Assembly (NCBI RefSeq): GCF_000515115.1
Contig: NZ_KI911536.1
Location: 196,476-260,475 of the forward strand
Source: Nocardiopsis sp. CNT312
Lineage (GTDB): Bacteria > Actinomycetota > Actinomycetes > Streptosporangiales > Streptosporangiaceae
Direction of reading: 5' to 3'
DNA: 64,000 bases
Of this stretch, positions 32,534-40,932 are shown in pieces. Position numbers and translations under genes: made by a program. Position 1 is the stretch's first letter, and each line of letters begins with the position of its first letter. Under the pieces are notes generated by a model. The model searched no databases, was not told where the DNA came from, and saw only the letters and a list, made by a program, of their open reading frames with translations.

Positions 32534-34552
32534 TCACCCGGTCCCCCGCAGACGGACCGTGTCGTCGTAGCCCGCGGTCGCCAGGGCGCTGCCGCTCGGG
32601 CTGATCGCCACCGAGCGCACCCAGTCCTCGTGGTCTTCGAGGACGGCGTTCGGCGTCGCCGAGTCCACGTCCCACAGGATCGCCGTGTCGTCGTCGCCGC
32701 CGGTGGCGAGCAGGGTGCCGTCGGGGCCGAAGGCCACCGAGCGCACCCAGTCGTCGTGGCCGGAGAAGACGGCGACGGGGGCGCCGCCGGTGTCCCACAG
32801 CCGCGCGGTGCCGTCGTTGCCCGCCGTGGCGAGCAGGTCGCCCCCGGGGCCGAAGGCCACCGCGTTCACACCGTTGCCGTGCCCGGTGAACGAGGCGACC
32901 TGTTGCGCTGCCTCCACGTCCCACAGCCGCGCGGTGCCGTCGTCGCTCGCTGTGGCCAGGAGGCCGCCCCCGGGATCGAAGGCGACGGCGTTCACGGAAC
33001 CGCTGTGGCCGGTGAACGAGGCGGTCCGCGCGCCGCTTCCGGTGTCCCACAGCTCCACGGCGCCGTCGTCGCCGGCGACGGCGATCGTGTCGCCCCCGGG
33101 GTGGAAGGCCACCGAGAGGACGTAGGCGCTGGAGCCGCCCGGCCAGCTCAGGGCCGCGGTGCTCTCACCGGTACCGGTGTCCCAGAGGTGGACGGTCGCG
33201 TCGTCGCCGCCGGTGGCGAGCAGGGTGCCGTCGGGGCTGAAGGCCACCGAGCGCACCCAGTCGCGGTGCCCGGACAGGACGGCGAGGTGTTCGCCGGTCT
33301 TGGTGCTCCACAGGCGTGCGGTGGTGTCGTCGCCGCCGCTGGCCAGGAGGGTGCCGTCGGGGCTGAAGGCCACCGAGCGCACCCGGCCGTCGTGCTCGGT
33401 GAGCACCATGGCCGACCTTCCCCCGGGCTCGCCGTGCCGGCCGGGGGCGGTCTCCGGGCCCAGCAGGAGGGGGACCGCGGCGCCGGCCACGACCAGTACC
33501 AAGGCGGCGGCGAGACCCACCCACAGCCAGGGCCCGCGGCGCCTGGACACCGGGTAGGCCGCGGGCATGGGAACGGGGAGGCGGTAGTGCGGCGCCGACG
33601 GCTCCCACCGGGCCACGATCCCCGGAGCGGGGGCGGACGGTCCCGGCGACGGCGGATCGGTGCGCGGGGGTCGGACGGCCGGAGCCGTCTCCACCGGAGG
33701 GCGCGTGGCCGCGCCGGACAGGTGGGGCGGGGGCCAGGAGTCCTCCGGGTCGGGTGCGTCGAAACGGGTCAGGACCTGGTCGGGGGTCGGGCGCAGCCCG
33801 GGGTCGTGGTTCCAGCAGTCGGCGATCAGGTTCCGCACACGCGGGTCGATCCCGGCCGGGACGGGCGGGGGCCCGACGATGCGCTTGAGGGTCTCGATCG
33901 TGGAGGCACCGGCGAAGGGGTTGGTCCCGGTGGCCGCGTAGGCCAGGACGGTGCCCAGGGAGAACACGTCCGAGGCGGGGCCGACGCGGGCGCTGTCGAC
34001 CTGCTCGGGGGACATGTAGGGCAGGGAGCCGAAGACCTCGCCCTCCCCGGTCATGTCGCGGGTGTCGTCGAGGGGGCGGGCGACACCGAAGTCGATGATG
34101 CGCGGCCCGTCGCCGCTGAGGATGATGTTGCTCGGTTTGAGGTCTCGGTGGACCAGGTCGCAGGAGTGGACGGCCTTGAGCCCCTCGGCGAGCCCCATGG
34201 CCAGGACGTGCAGCGGCGGCGGTACCAGGGGGCCGTGGTCGATCACGGCCCGGGCGAGGGTGGGGCCGGGGACGTGGGCGGTGGCGATCCAGGGACGCTC
34301 GGCATGGGGGTCGGCGTCCACGACCTGGGCGGTGTGGAAGCCGCCGACACGCCGCGCGGCCTCGGCCTCGCGGGCGAAGCGGTCGCGGTACCCCTGGTCC
34401 CGGGCCAGTTCGGAGCGGATGGTCTTGATGACGATCCCGCGTCCGGAGGCGGTATGGGCGAGGTAGACCTGGCCCATACCGCCCGCTCCCAGGCGCTTGG
34501 AGAGCCGGTAGTCACCGATACGGGCGGGATCGGAGGAGTGGAGGGGTTCCAA
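32534..34552 (-). CDS. Ser/Thr protein kinase with C-terminal WD40 propeller
   Basis: 672 residues from TTG 34552 (EPLHSSDPARIGDYRL), chosen because GAGAAGG lies 9 bases before and homologs begin M-PL-DP-IG-YRL; GTG 34570 is the alternative. Hanks-type kinase: glycine loop RLGAGGMGQVYLA, VIKTIR Lys, HRDLKPSN catalytic loop, DFGVARP, GSLPYMSPEQ activation segment. A Pro-rich linker precedes one membrane helix (WLWVGLAAALVLVVAGAAVPL near residue 395). Outside the membrane are seven WD40 repeats (SVAFSPDGTLLASGGDDTTARLW type), enough to close one propeller. Likely a sensor-effector kinase whose propeller binds an extracellular partner. Confidence 0.92.
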   Translation of the reverse strand: MEPLHSSDPARIGDYRLSKRLGAGGMGQVYLAHTASGRGIVIKTIRSELARDQGYRDRFAREAEAARRVGGFHTAQVVDADPHAERPWIATAHVPGPTLARAVIDHGPLVPPPLHVLAMGLAEGLKAVHSCDLVHRDLKPSNIILSGDGPRIIDFGVARPLDDTRDMTGEGEVFGSLPYMSPEQVDSARVGPASDVFSLGTVLAYAATGTNPFAGASTIETLKRIVGPPPVPAGIDPRVRNLIADCWNHDPGLRPTPDQVLTRFDAPDPEDSWPPPHLSGAATRPPVETAPAVRPPRTDPPSPGPSAPAPGIVARWEPSAPHYRLPVPMPAAYPVSRRRGPWLWVGLAAALVLVVAGAAVPLLLGPETAPGRHGEPGGRSAMVLTEHDGRVRSVAFSPDGTLLASGGDDTTARLWSTKTGEHLAVLSGHRDWVRSVAFSPDGTLLATGGDDATVHLWDTGTGESTAALSWPGGSSAYVLSVAFHPGGDTIAVAGDDGAVELWDTGSGARTASFTGHSGSVNAVAFDPGGGLLATASDDGTARLWDVEAAQQVASFTGHGNGVNAVAFGPGGDLLATAGNDGTARLWDTGGAPVAVFSGHDDWVRSVAFGPDGTLLATGGDDDTAILWDVDSATPNAVLEDHEDWVRSVAISPSGSALATAGYDDTVRLRGTG

Positions 34553-34707
34553 GAGGGACAGCCTTCTCACCCGAGGGTCGGAATGGGAACAAGGGCGCGG
34601 TATATGACAAACCGTACCGCTGATCCGGCCTCGGAGACGACGGCGCGGCAGGGGCTTCCGCGCTCCGGCGGACCGGTGCATGCGGGCCCGGCGGGGCCCG
34701 CAGCCGG

Positions 34708-35493
34708 TCAGAGCAGGCGTCTGCGCCCAGCCAGGGAGCCGATCCAGTGGTGCAGGTAGCCCCGCCAGTCGTAGCCCACCGCCTCCTGGTGGCCGACGCT
34801 GAGGCTGTGGAAGGTGTCCCGGCTCTCGGAGAAGAGCAGCCCGGGCTTCTTGTCCAGTTCCAGGACGACATCCATTCCGGCGTGGTCGGAGACCATCGTC
34901 AGCTCCAGCGAGTTCAGCCCCTGGTAGTGGCCGGGGGAACGGTACTCGAACTCCTGGTAGAAGGGCAGAGTCTGGCGCGTCCGCAGGACTCGGCCCTTCT
35001 CCACGTCGGCGTGCTGGAAACCGAACCCCAGGGAGACCAGGGCGTCCAGGAGCGCCGCCTGGGAGGGCAGGGGCTCGATCGCCACGGGGTCGAGGTCGCC
35101 CGGGTCGACGGCCTTGGCCACCTCCAGACGCGTGTTCACCCCCAGGTTCATGTGGTGGAGGGGACGCCCTCCGTAGCTGCTGATCGGGGTCTCCCAGGGC
35201 ACGGAGAGCTGGAAGGGCACCGAGAAGGTCTGCCCGGGGGCGATGGCCGCCTCCCCGCCGAGCTGGACCCGGTGGAACTCCACGTCCTGGACGCTCTCGT
35301 AGTCGCCGGACTCCACCTCCACACGTGCCTGGAGGCCCACGGTGAGGCGGTCGATCTTCTGCTCCACGTCCCCGGCCTGGACGTGCACGGTGCCGCGGAG
35401 GGCTCCCCCGGGCTGTGCCCGGTCGGTGTCCAGGACGGTCTCGACGGTGGCCCCGCCGACACCGATGCCCGCGAGCAGGCGTTTGAGAACCAT
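34708..35493 (-). CDS. Spo0M-family sporulation-control protein
   Basis: 261 residues with the arrestin-like Spo0M signature: N-terminal VLKRLLAGIGVGGATVETVL, LRGTVHVQAGDVEQKIDRL and the middle FSVPFQLSVPWETPIS. In Bacillus Spo0M affects sporulation and cell-cycle timing; in filamentous actinomycetes the role is not established. ATG 35493 follows GGAAGG. The neighbours are a kinase gene (downstream, same strand, 155 bases) and a TetR gene (upstream, same strand, 120 bases); cotranscription is uncertain. Confidence 0.88.
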   Translation of the reverse strand: MVLKRLLAGIGVGGATVETVLDTDRAQPGGALRGTVHVQAGDVEQKIDRLTVGLQARVEVESGDYESVQDVEFHRVQLGGEAAIAPGQTFSVPFQLSVPWETPISSYGGRPLHHMNLGVNTRLEVAKAVDPGDLDPVAIEPLPSQAALLDALVSLGFGFQHADVEKGRVLRTRQTLPFYQEFEYRSPGHYQGLNSLELTMVSDHAGMDVVLELDKKPGLLFSESRDTFHSLSVGHQEAVGYDWRGYLHHWIGSLAGRRRLL

Positions 35494-35613
35494 GTCAGGC
35501 CTTCCGATCTCCTCGGCCGGGGCGCGGGGCCGGGGAGGGTCTTCGGTGACGGTGCGCCCCTTGACGTGAGTAGACGCCAGGGGACCGGTTCCGGTTCCGC
35601 GTGGGGAGGGAAT

Positions 35614-36219
35614 TCACATGTCCGGAACGAGCCCGCGCAGGAGCGCGCGCAGACCGAACCGGAACCGCGCCTCGCACTCCGCCTCGTCGGGGGCGTCCTC
35701 CGCACCGGAGTGCCGGACCTGGTGGATCACCGAGCCGAGCACGTGGGAGTGCAGGGCCTCGGCAGCCCGAACGGTGTCGGCGCCGGACAGGCCCGCGTCG
35801 AGGAACGCTCCCTGGATGAGGGCGCGCGACGCCGTGTCCGCGGGTGTGTGCGGGGCCCGGTGGACCAGCAGGGAGAGCGCGCCGGAGAACTCCAGCAGCC
35901 GGGAGCGGTAGGCGTGGGCCCAGTCGGTGAGGCGCACGTCCCACGGGCCGCTCCCGGCCTCCTCCGGCTCGGCCCCCTCAGCCCCCTCCCCGTCCTCTTC
36001 GGGAGGACGGGGAGGGAGCGGCGAGGTGACGTAGGCGGCGATCGCGCTGAACAACTGGTCCTTGCCCAGGGGGAAGTGGTGGTAGACCGCCATCGCCTCG
36101 ACCTCCAGGGCGTCGCCCAGGCGGCGCATGGAGAGCCCGCCCAGCCCGCGTCCGCTGATGATGTGCAGCGCTTCGAGGATGATGCGCTCCCGACTCAGGC
36201 CGGCGTTGTTCCTGCTCAA
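35614..36219 (-). CDS. TetR family regulator
   Basis: 201 residues from TTG 36219, with AAAGGAA at the right distance. Helix-turn-helix: RERIILEALHIISGRGLGGLSMRRLGDAL, EVEAMAVYHHFPLGKDQLFSAIAAYV. The ligand domain contains an acidic insert (PPEEDGEGAEGAEPEE) and resembles the TetR_C type of TetR-class repressors (DWAHAYRSRLLEFSGALSLLV). Divergent from the coiled-coil gene at 36367, 147 bases apart, so that spacer may hold its operator; I found no convincing palindrome there. Ligand unknown. Confidence 0.85.
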   Translation of the reverse strand: MSRNNAGLSRERIILEALHIISGRGLGGLSMRRLGDALEVEAMAVYHHFPLGKDQLFSAIAAYVTSPLPPRPPEEDGEGAEGAEPEEAGSGPWDVRLTDWAHAYRSRLLEFSGALSLLVHRAPHTPADTASRALIQGAFLDAGLSGADTVRAAEALHSHVLGSVIHQVRHSGAEDAPDEAECEARFRFGLRALLRGLVPDM

Positions 36220-36366
36220 CTGATGTTCCTTTCCCGGTGTCCAGGATCAGTGTGGCGGCAGGGGCCGACGTTCGCCACCACCGGTGTCCCTGACCGTGGT
36301 GTGCGATGATCTACGTCACCTCTAGAGTTGGTCCCGACCGACGGTTCGCGTTACGGAGACGGTGAC

Positions 36367-36762
36367 ATGGCACTGACCCAGCAGACCAGGACACAGGCGC
36401 GTGAGAGCCTCGCGCAGGATGAGGAGAGCGCCCGGCGCCTGCCCGAACTTCTGCGGGCGGTCGCCGGGGCCGAGGAGGCGCTGGCCGGGGCACGGGAGCG
36501 GGAGGCGTCGGCCGCGGAGCTGCGCGCCTGCGGCCTGGCACTGGACAGGGCGCTGACCGAGGCGATGCGCGCCGCCTACGCGCGCGAGCGGGTCCTGGTC
36601 GGGGCGCGCGGCTACCGTGACGCCATCTACCGCCGCAAGCGCCTGGCCCGGCCCGAGGTGCGCGAGGCGACACGGGTGGCCGAGCGACTGCTGACCGCGC
36701 GGGAGGAGCACCGCCTCCACGGTGTCCAGCGGGTTCCGCGCCGGGTGGCCGGTGCGGTGTGA
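36367..36762 (+). CDS. hypothetical helical protein
   Basis: 131 residues from ATG 36367 (GGAGACGGTGAC upstream). Almost entirely predicted helix with heptad-like Ala/Leu/Glu spacing (LAQDEESARRLPELLRAVAG, AEEALAGAREREASAAELRA), then a basic C-terminal half (RKRLARPEVREATRVAERLL). No recognised domain, signal or membrane segment. A coiled-coil scaffold is the most that can be said. Confidence 0.6.
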   Translation: MALTQQTRTQARESLAQDEESARRLPELLRAVAGAEEALAGAREREASAAELRACGLALDRALTEAMRAAYARERVLVGARGYRDAIYRRKRLARPEVREATRVAERLLTAREEHRLHGVQRVPRRVAGAV

Positions 36763-36868
36763 GCCCCGCCGGGTGGGGACGCGAAGCCGGGCCGGTGAGT
36801 TTGGTGTCCGGCCGGACGGACACGGTTCCCCGCGGCGCGGGGACGGACTCTGGTGGGGAGCGCAGTGC

Positions 36869-37234
36869 ATGATGGCGGATTTCATCCGCATCGACCCGAC
36901 GTCGAAGGTACCGCCCTACGAGCAGATACGGACGATCGTCGCGATCGCCGCGGCCAACGGCGAGCTGCCCGTCGGCTACCGCCTGCCCACGGTGCGGTCG
37001 CTGGCCGGTGAGCTGTCGGTGGCGGTGAACACCGTCGCGCGGGCCTACCGGGAACTGGAACAGGCCGGTGTGGTCGAGACGCGCGGACGTTCGGGGACCT
37101 TCGTCGCGGCCGGCGGGGACGACCAGCGGGCGGAGGCCCTGGCGGCCGCCCGCGCCTACGCCGAGGTGATCTCCCGGGTGGGGATCGGCCACGACGAGGC
37201 GGTGGAGATCCTGCGCGCGGTCCTGGAGGGGTGA
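36869..37234 (+). CDS. short GntR regulator, YtrA subfamily type
   Basis: 121 residues, the small GntR form with no large effector domain. ATG 36869 (ATG 36872 also possible) follows GGGGAG. Winged helix: FIRIDPTSKVPPYEQIRTIV, LPVGYRLPTVRSLAGELSVAVNTVARAYRELEQAGVVETRGRSGTFV. The C-terminal 35 residues are a dimerisation helix. YtrA-type regulators usually lead an operon with ABC transporter genes, but none follows here, so its target lies elsewhere or is its own gene. Confidence 0.88.
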   Translation: MMADFIRIDPTSKVPPYEQIRTIVAIAAANGELPVGYRLPTVRSLAGELSVAVNTVARAYRELEQAGVVETRGRSGTFVAAGGDDQRAEALAAARAYAEVISRVGIGHDEAVEILRAVLEG

Positions 37235-37345
37235 CCCCGGCCGTCGTCCTGTCCCTTACAGGTGGCCGTTACCGGCCGCCGCCTCCCGCGGCGGGGCCCG
37301 GTCCGCTAGCGTCGTGCACGGCGTCAGGCGGGCGAAGGGGCTTCG

Positions 37346-37762
37346 ATGGGCAAGGGCATGGACCGGCGGCCGGTGCACCGTTCGGGTGGCGGGCCGGGCA
37401 AGCGGCCGGGTGCGGAGGGCAACCCGGCCGCGCCGGGCGGGGGGACGAGCGTGCCGGGCGGGAAACCGGGGAGGTCCGGCAAGGCCTCGGACCGGGCGGC
37501 CGGTGCGCCGCGTGAGCGGCGGGCCGGGGCGGGCTGGTCGAGGGCCGACCGGGTGCAGCCGGCGCCGCCCGGCCGCCGTCCGCGCCGCGGGCGCAGGAAG
37601 CGGGGCCCGGGGCGCCCCGACGACGAGCACTACCACGGGGACCACTACTACGACGGGGGCTACGGCTTCCGTCCGCGCCGCACGCACACCTGGTTCGTGG
37701 TGGCGGTCCTGGTCGTGGTCGTGCTGGTACCGGCGGCGCTGGTGGCCTGGCTCCTGCTCTAG
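37346..37762 (+). CDS. basic protein with a C-terminal membrane anchor
   Basis: 138 residues from ATG 37346. Residues 1-90 are Arg/Gly/Pro-rich and probably disordered (RRPVHRSGGGPGKRPG, PPGRRPRRGRRKRGPGRP). A short His/Tyr/Asp cluster follows (DDEHYHGDHYYDGGYGF). The last 25 residues form one membrane helix (WFVVAVLVVVVLVPAALVAWLLL). This is a tail-anchored layout with a basic cytosolic arm. No known family. Convergent with the next gene, 10 bases between stops. Confidence 0.6.
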   Translation: MGKGMDRRPVHRSGGGPGKRPGAEGNPAAPGGGTSVPGGKPGRSGKASDRAAGAPRERRAGAGWSRADRVQPAPPGRRPRRGRRKRGPGRPDDEHYHGDHYYDGGYGFRPRRTHTWFVVAVLVVVVLVPAALVAWLLL

Positions 37763-37772
37763 GAGGTGCGGC

Positions 37773-38120
37773 TCAGCGGCGCAGGCCCAGCACGGAGACG
37801 AGGTAGAAGACGACCAGCCCCAGCCACAGGGCCACCACGCCGACGGTTCCCGCGGTACCCCCGGCGATGGCGGTGAGCGGGATGCTCAGCCCCATGAACA
37901 CCAAGGTCAGGACGAAGCGCGCGGTGTTGGCGGGGATACCGGAGCGGTCGGTGTCCTTGGTGTGCTGGGCGACGTGGTGGCGTACACGCTCATCGATCGT
38001 CCCGTCGATGCGTTCGACCAGGGACGCCGCGACGGCGTCGTCGTACTCGGGGCCGAGATCGCGGCCGGCCCGCAGCGCGGCGGCGACCTCGTCCTGGGTT
38101 CGCTGGGGGGTGTCGGTCAT
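37773..38120 (-). CDS. small integral membrane protein
   Basis: 115 residues from ATG 38120, which follows GGAGGG by five bases. The soluble N-terminal half has EVAAALRAGRDLGPEYDDAVAASLVERI, a pattern seen in many actinomycete membrane proteins that carry a short coiled region. Two membrane helices follow (RFVLTLVFMGLSIPLTAIAG; VGVVALWLGLVVFYLVSVLG). Role unknown. It lies just beyond the terminator of the sigma factor gene and reads in the same direction. Confidence 0.65.
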   Translation of the reverse strand: MTDTPQRTQDEVAAALRAGRDLGPEYDDAVAASLVERIDGTIDERVRHHVAQHTKDTDRSGIPANTARFVLTLVFMGLSIPLTAIAGGTAGTVGVVALWLGLVVFYLVSVLGLRR

Positions 38121-38203
38121 GCCCTCCATCATGGCACCGCCTGCCGCCGTACCGCCCGGCGCGTCCGCAAAAGCCAGGGGGATCTCGGGGATGTCCCTGA
38201 CAC

Positions 38204-38243
38204 GGCCGGGGCCGCGCACGGACGTCCGTGCGCGGCCCCGGCC
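38204..38243 (-). terminator. 40-bp perfect palindrome after the sigma factor gene
   Basis: Two perfectly complementary 20-base arms (38204-38223, 38224-38243) with no spacer, beginning five bases past the sigma gene stop. Confidence 0.75.
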
Positions 38244-38248
38244 TCCCC

Positions 38249-39655
38249 CTAGCTGGCGAAGTCCAGCAGTTGCCGTGCCCGGCTCGGATGGCGCAGCTTG
38301 GACAGCGACTGCTTCTCCAGTTGGCGGATGCGCTCGCGGGTCAGGCCCAGGTGCTTGCCGATCTCGTCCAGGGTGCGCGGGCGGCCGTCCATGAGGCCAA
38401 AGCGCAGGGACATGATCGTCGCCTCGCGGGGCTCCAGGTCCGACAGCGCGTTGCGCAGTTGGTCGGCCATGAGCTGGCGGTCGACTACCTCGGAGGCCTC
38501 CGAGGCGTCCACGTCCTCGATGAGGTCGCCGATCCGTGTCTCGCCGTCCTCGCCGATCGTGGAGTCCAGGCTGATCGGCTGGCGGGTGACGCGCAGCAGC
38601 TCCTCGATCTGGGCCGGGGTCTTGTCCAGCTCCAGGGCGAGCTCCTCCGGGGTGGGCTCGCGTCCCAGCGCCTGGTGCATGTCGCGCTCCAAGCGGCTGA
38701 CCTTGCTCAGCAGTTCCAGGACGTGCACGGGCAGGCGGATGGTGCGCGCGGAGTCGGCGAAGCCGCGCTGGATGGCCTGGCGGATCCACCACATGGCGTA
38801 GGTGGAGAACTTGAAGCCCTTGGTGTAGTCGAACTTCTCCACCGCGCGGATCAGGCCCAGGTTGCCCTCCTGGACCACGTCCAGCAGGGACATGCCCCGG
38901 TCGCTGTACTTTTTGGCCACCGACACCACTAGGCGCAGGTTGGCCTCCAGCATGTGGGACTTGGCCGTGCGGCCGTCCTCGGCCACCCACTCCAGTTCCT
39001 CGATCTCGGCCCGGGCCATCTCGACGGAGCCGTCGATCTCGCCGTGCCGGCCCAGGCGGTACTCGGCGTAGAGGCCGGCCTCCACCCGCTTGGCCAGGTC
39101 GACCTCCTGCTCCGCGGTGAGGAGCTGGCGCCGTCCGATGGCCTTGAGGTAGGTGTGGACCGAGTCGCCCATGGCGGGTGACTGGTCGTCGAGGTCGGCC
39201 TCGCCGTTGGTCTCGGGCTCGGAGGCCTTGGTGTTCTGGGTCTTCTTGGCGCGCCGCGTGGAGCGGGCCTTCCTCCGGGGGGAGGGGCCCTTGCGGGCTG
39301 CGCCCTTGCCGGATGCGGCCTTGGGCGCCTCGTCGGAGTCGGGCACCGTCGCGATCAGAGTGTCTTCCAGCACGTCGTCCTCGGCGTCAGGATCGGCCAC
39401 CAGCGCGGAGTCGTCGCCCCCCTTGGCGAGCCGGACCCCGTTCTTGGTGAGTTCACGCAGGATGGAGCGGCCTTCGGGAGCGGTGACTCCGGCCGCGGAG
39501 AAAGCGGTACGCAGTTCGGAGAGGGACAGGTTCCCCTGCGTGCGCCCGTGGGTGAGCAGTTCGGACAGGGCCGCGTGGGCGGCCGGGTCCTCGATCGGAG
39601 CGGTGCCTGCGGCGGCTCCGGCCGTGGCCGGAACGGCGGGGGCAGTGCTCGTCAT
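38249..39655 (-). CDS. rpoD: principal RNA polymerase sigma factor (SigA/HrdB type)
   Basis: 468 residues from ATG 39655 with GGGAGGTG upstream. The N-terminal part is a short region-1.1-like domain (LSELLTHGRTQGNLSLSELR) and a Lys/Arg-rich linker typical of actinomycete HrdB. Then come region 1.2 (DSVHTYLKAIGRRQLLT), region 2 (RLVVSVAKKYSDRGMSLLDVVQEGNLGLIRAVEKFDYTKGFKFSTYAMWWIRQAI), region 3, and region 4 with the -35-binding helix-turn-helix LDEIGKHLGLTRERIRQLE. The complete RpoD signature and size make it the housekeeping factor, although a close HrdB paralog cannot be ruled out. Confidence 0.95.
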   Translation of the reverse strand: MTSTAPAVPATAGAAAGTAPIEDPAAHAALSELLTHGRTQGNLSLSELRTAFSAAGVTAPEGRSILRELTKNGVRLAKGGDDSALVADPDAEDDVLEDTLIATVPDSDEAPKAASGKGAARKGPSPRRKARSTRRAKKTQNTKASEPETNGEADLDDQSPAMGDSVHTYLKAIGRRQLLTAEQEVDLAKRVEAGLYAEYRLGRHGEIDGSVEMARAEIEELEWVAEDGRTAKSHMLEANLRLVVSVAKKYSDRGMSLLDVVQEGNLGLIRAVEKFDYTKGFKFSTYAMWWIRQAIQRGFADSARTIRLPVHVLELLSKVSRLERDMHQALGREPTPEELALELDKTPAQIEELLRVTRQPISLDSTIGEDGETRIGDLIEDVDASEASEVVDRQLMADQLRNALSDLEPREATIMSLRFGLMDGRPRTLDEIGKHLGLTRERIRQLEKQSLSKLRHPSRARQLLDFAS

Positions 39656-40166
39656 CGGGGCACCTCCCTCCCTTCCATGACGTGTGGCACGCGGCGGAAG
39701 GAGTCCCACCGACTGGACGCGCCAATATGTCCAACGTGTCGGGGAGTCAAATGTTCCCCGTCTCGATTGGATATCGTTCGAAGTGACATGGATCACGCTC
39801 CGATCGGTGGCCAAAGGCCACGGTGAACAGGTAAAGGAGCCTGTTCGCGCTCGGGGAGGATGATCCGGCCGACCCGGGGAGGGCGCAGGGGCGGGATCGA
39901 GCGGGTCGATGGCTGGAGCCAACCGCGGACCTCCTTCTCGGGGGACGAGGGGCCGGATACTCAGGTAGACGCCGGAGGAGGGGGGGAAGTTCCCCTGGTC
40001 CGCGCCGGATCAGGCCCCGGCGCCACCCGGTGCGGGTGCCGTCGGTCGGGCACCCGCTGGGGTCAGGGTCCCATGTGTTCGCGGTGGCCCGGTAACTCCG
40101 GTTCGGCGTAGGGGCGGGCCGGGGGCCGACCCGTGGGGCGTGGTCGCGCTCTGGCCCGCGCCGCCG
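39656..40166. other. intergenic region upstream of the sigma factor gene
   Basis: 511 bases with no supported gene. On the minus strand TTGACT (39745-39750) and CATATT (39724-39729, 15-base spacing) are the best promoter candidate for the sigma gene, within a CGGGGA/TCCCCG hairpin. The rest, up to the DUF2867 stop at 40167, shows no clear coding signal or repeat. Confidence 0.4.
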
Positions 40167-40781
40167 TCAGCAGTCGCCGGGGCGCCGCCCGTCCGCCGGC
40201 CGCGGGCGGTCGCGCCAGGCGGCCTCCCACTGCCGTGTCAGCGCCGGGTAGACGACGAAGTGGCGGAACGGGGCGATGGCAGCCATGTACGCTCTGCCGA
40301 GCAGGCCGTTGGGCTTGACGAGGGCGGCCATGCGCAGTTCGTACTCGCCCCGGTCGGTCGGCACCCATCCCAGGTGCATGACGGTGTGGACGGTCGTGTT
40401 CGCCAGTTCGCTGGCGCGCTCGTTGTCGAGTTCGTAGACCGGCGTGAACGGATCGCTGCCGGAGCCCGGAGCGTCCGGGGCTCTCCGGAGGTCGGCGGGC
40501 AGGCGCTCGCGTAGCGAACGGACGCGGGTCCCCACCCCGTTCGTGGGCCGGTCCCAGCCGAACAGGGCTCCGAGCTTCCATCGCAGGGCGAACAGGAACC
40601 GGACCGGTGCGGACTGCCGCTCGGGTCCGCCCGCTTCCCGCAGCGCGGCGAGCATCGCCGGGAAGTCGTCCGGCCCGGCGCCCGGGGTGCGAAACGCCCA
40701 CACGTCCTCCAGCCGGAAGTCGCGGGTGAGTTCGTGGATCCGCCACGGCCGGGCGGTGTGGGCGGTGTGGGGGAGTCTCAT
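40167..40781 (-). CDS. DUF2867 family protein
   Basis: 204 residues from ATG 40781. DUF2867 proteins are often fused to or paired with SDR enzymes. Seen: RFLFALRWKLGALFGWDR, PVYELDNERASELANTTVHTVMHLGWV and the C-terminal KPNGLLGRAYMAAIAPFRHFVVYPALTRQWEAAW, which is diagnostic of the family. Function is unknown; some resemble polyketide cyclase/START-like folds. It is divergent from a TetR gene, and the spacer carries two matching palindromes, so it is very probably the repressor's target. Confidence 0.85.
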   Translation of the reverse strand: MRLPHTAHTARPWRIHELTRDFRLEDVWAFRTPGAGPDDFPAMLAALREAGGPERQSAPVRFLFALRWKLGALFGWDRPTNGVGTRVRSLRERLPADLRRAPDAPGSGSDPFTPVYELDNERASELANTTVHTVMHLGWVPTDRGEYELRMAALVKPNGLLGRAYMAAIAPFRHFVVYPALTRQWEAAWRDRPRPADGRRPGDC

Positions 40782-40853
40782 GGCTGCTGCCGCCTTTCCT
40801 GTCTCAGGGAAGGGCGGGAGCCTGGTGGGGGTCCGGGTCCGCCCCCGCCCGTG

Positions 40854-40869
40854 TATACGCTTGCGTATA
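40854..40869. promoter_or_regulatory. TetR operator 1
   Basis: TATACGCTTGCGTATA, perfect palindrome with the same TATACGnnnnCGTATA core as the site 34 bp away, in the DUF2867/TetR spacer. Confidence 0.8.
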
Positions 40870-40887
40870 GGGCGAGGGTATACCTTT

Positions 40888-40903
40888 TATACGGACGCGT
40901 ATA
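40888..40903. promoter_or_regulatory. TetR operator 2
   Basis: TATACGGACGCGTATA. Its last base is the A of an in-frame ATG (40903), which argues that the true start of the regulator is GTG 40933. Confidence 0.8.
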
Positions 40904-40932
40904 TGAGCTGGGTCGGTGGAGTGGAGCACATC

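Noticed and set aside
36869..37234. YtrA-type regulator heading an ABC transporter operon
   Set aside because: The next gene encodes a basic tail-anchored protein, not ABC components, so the usual operon is absent.
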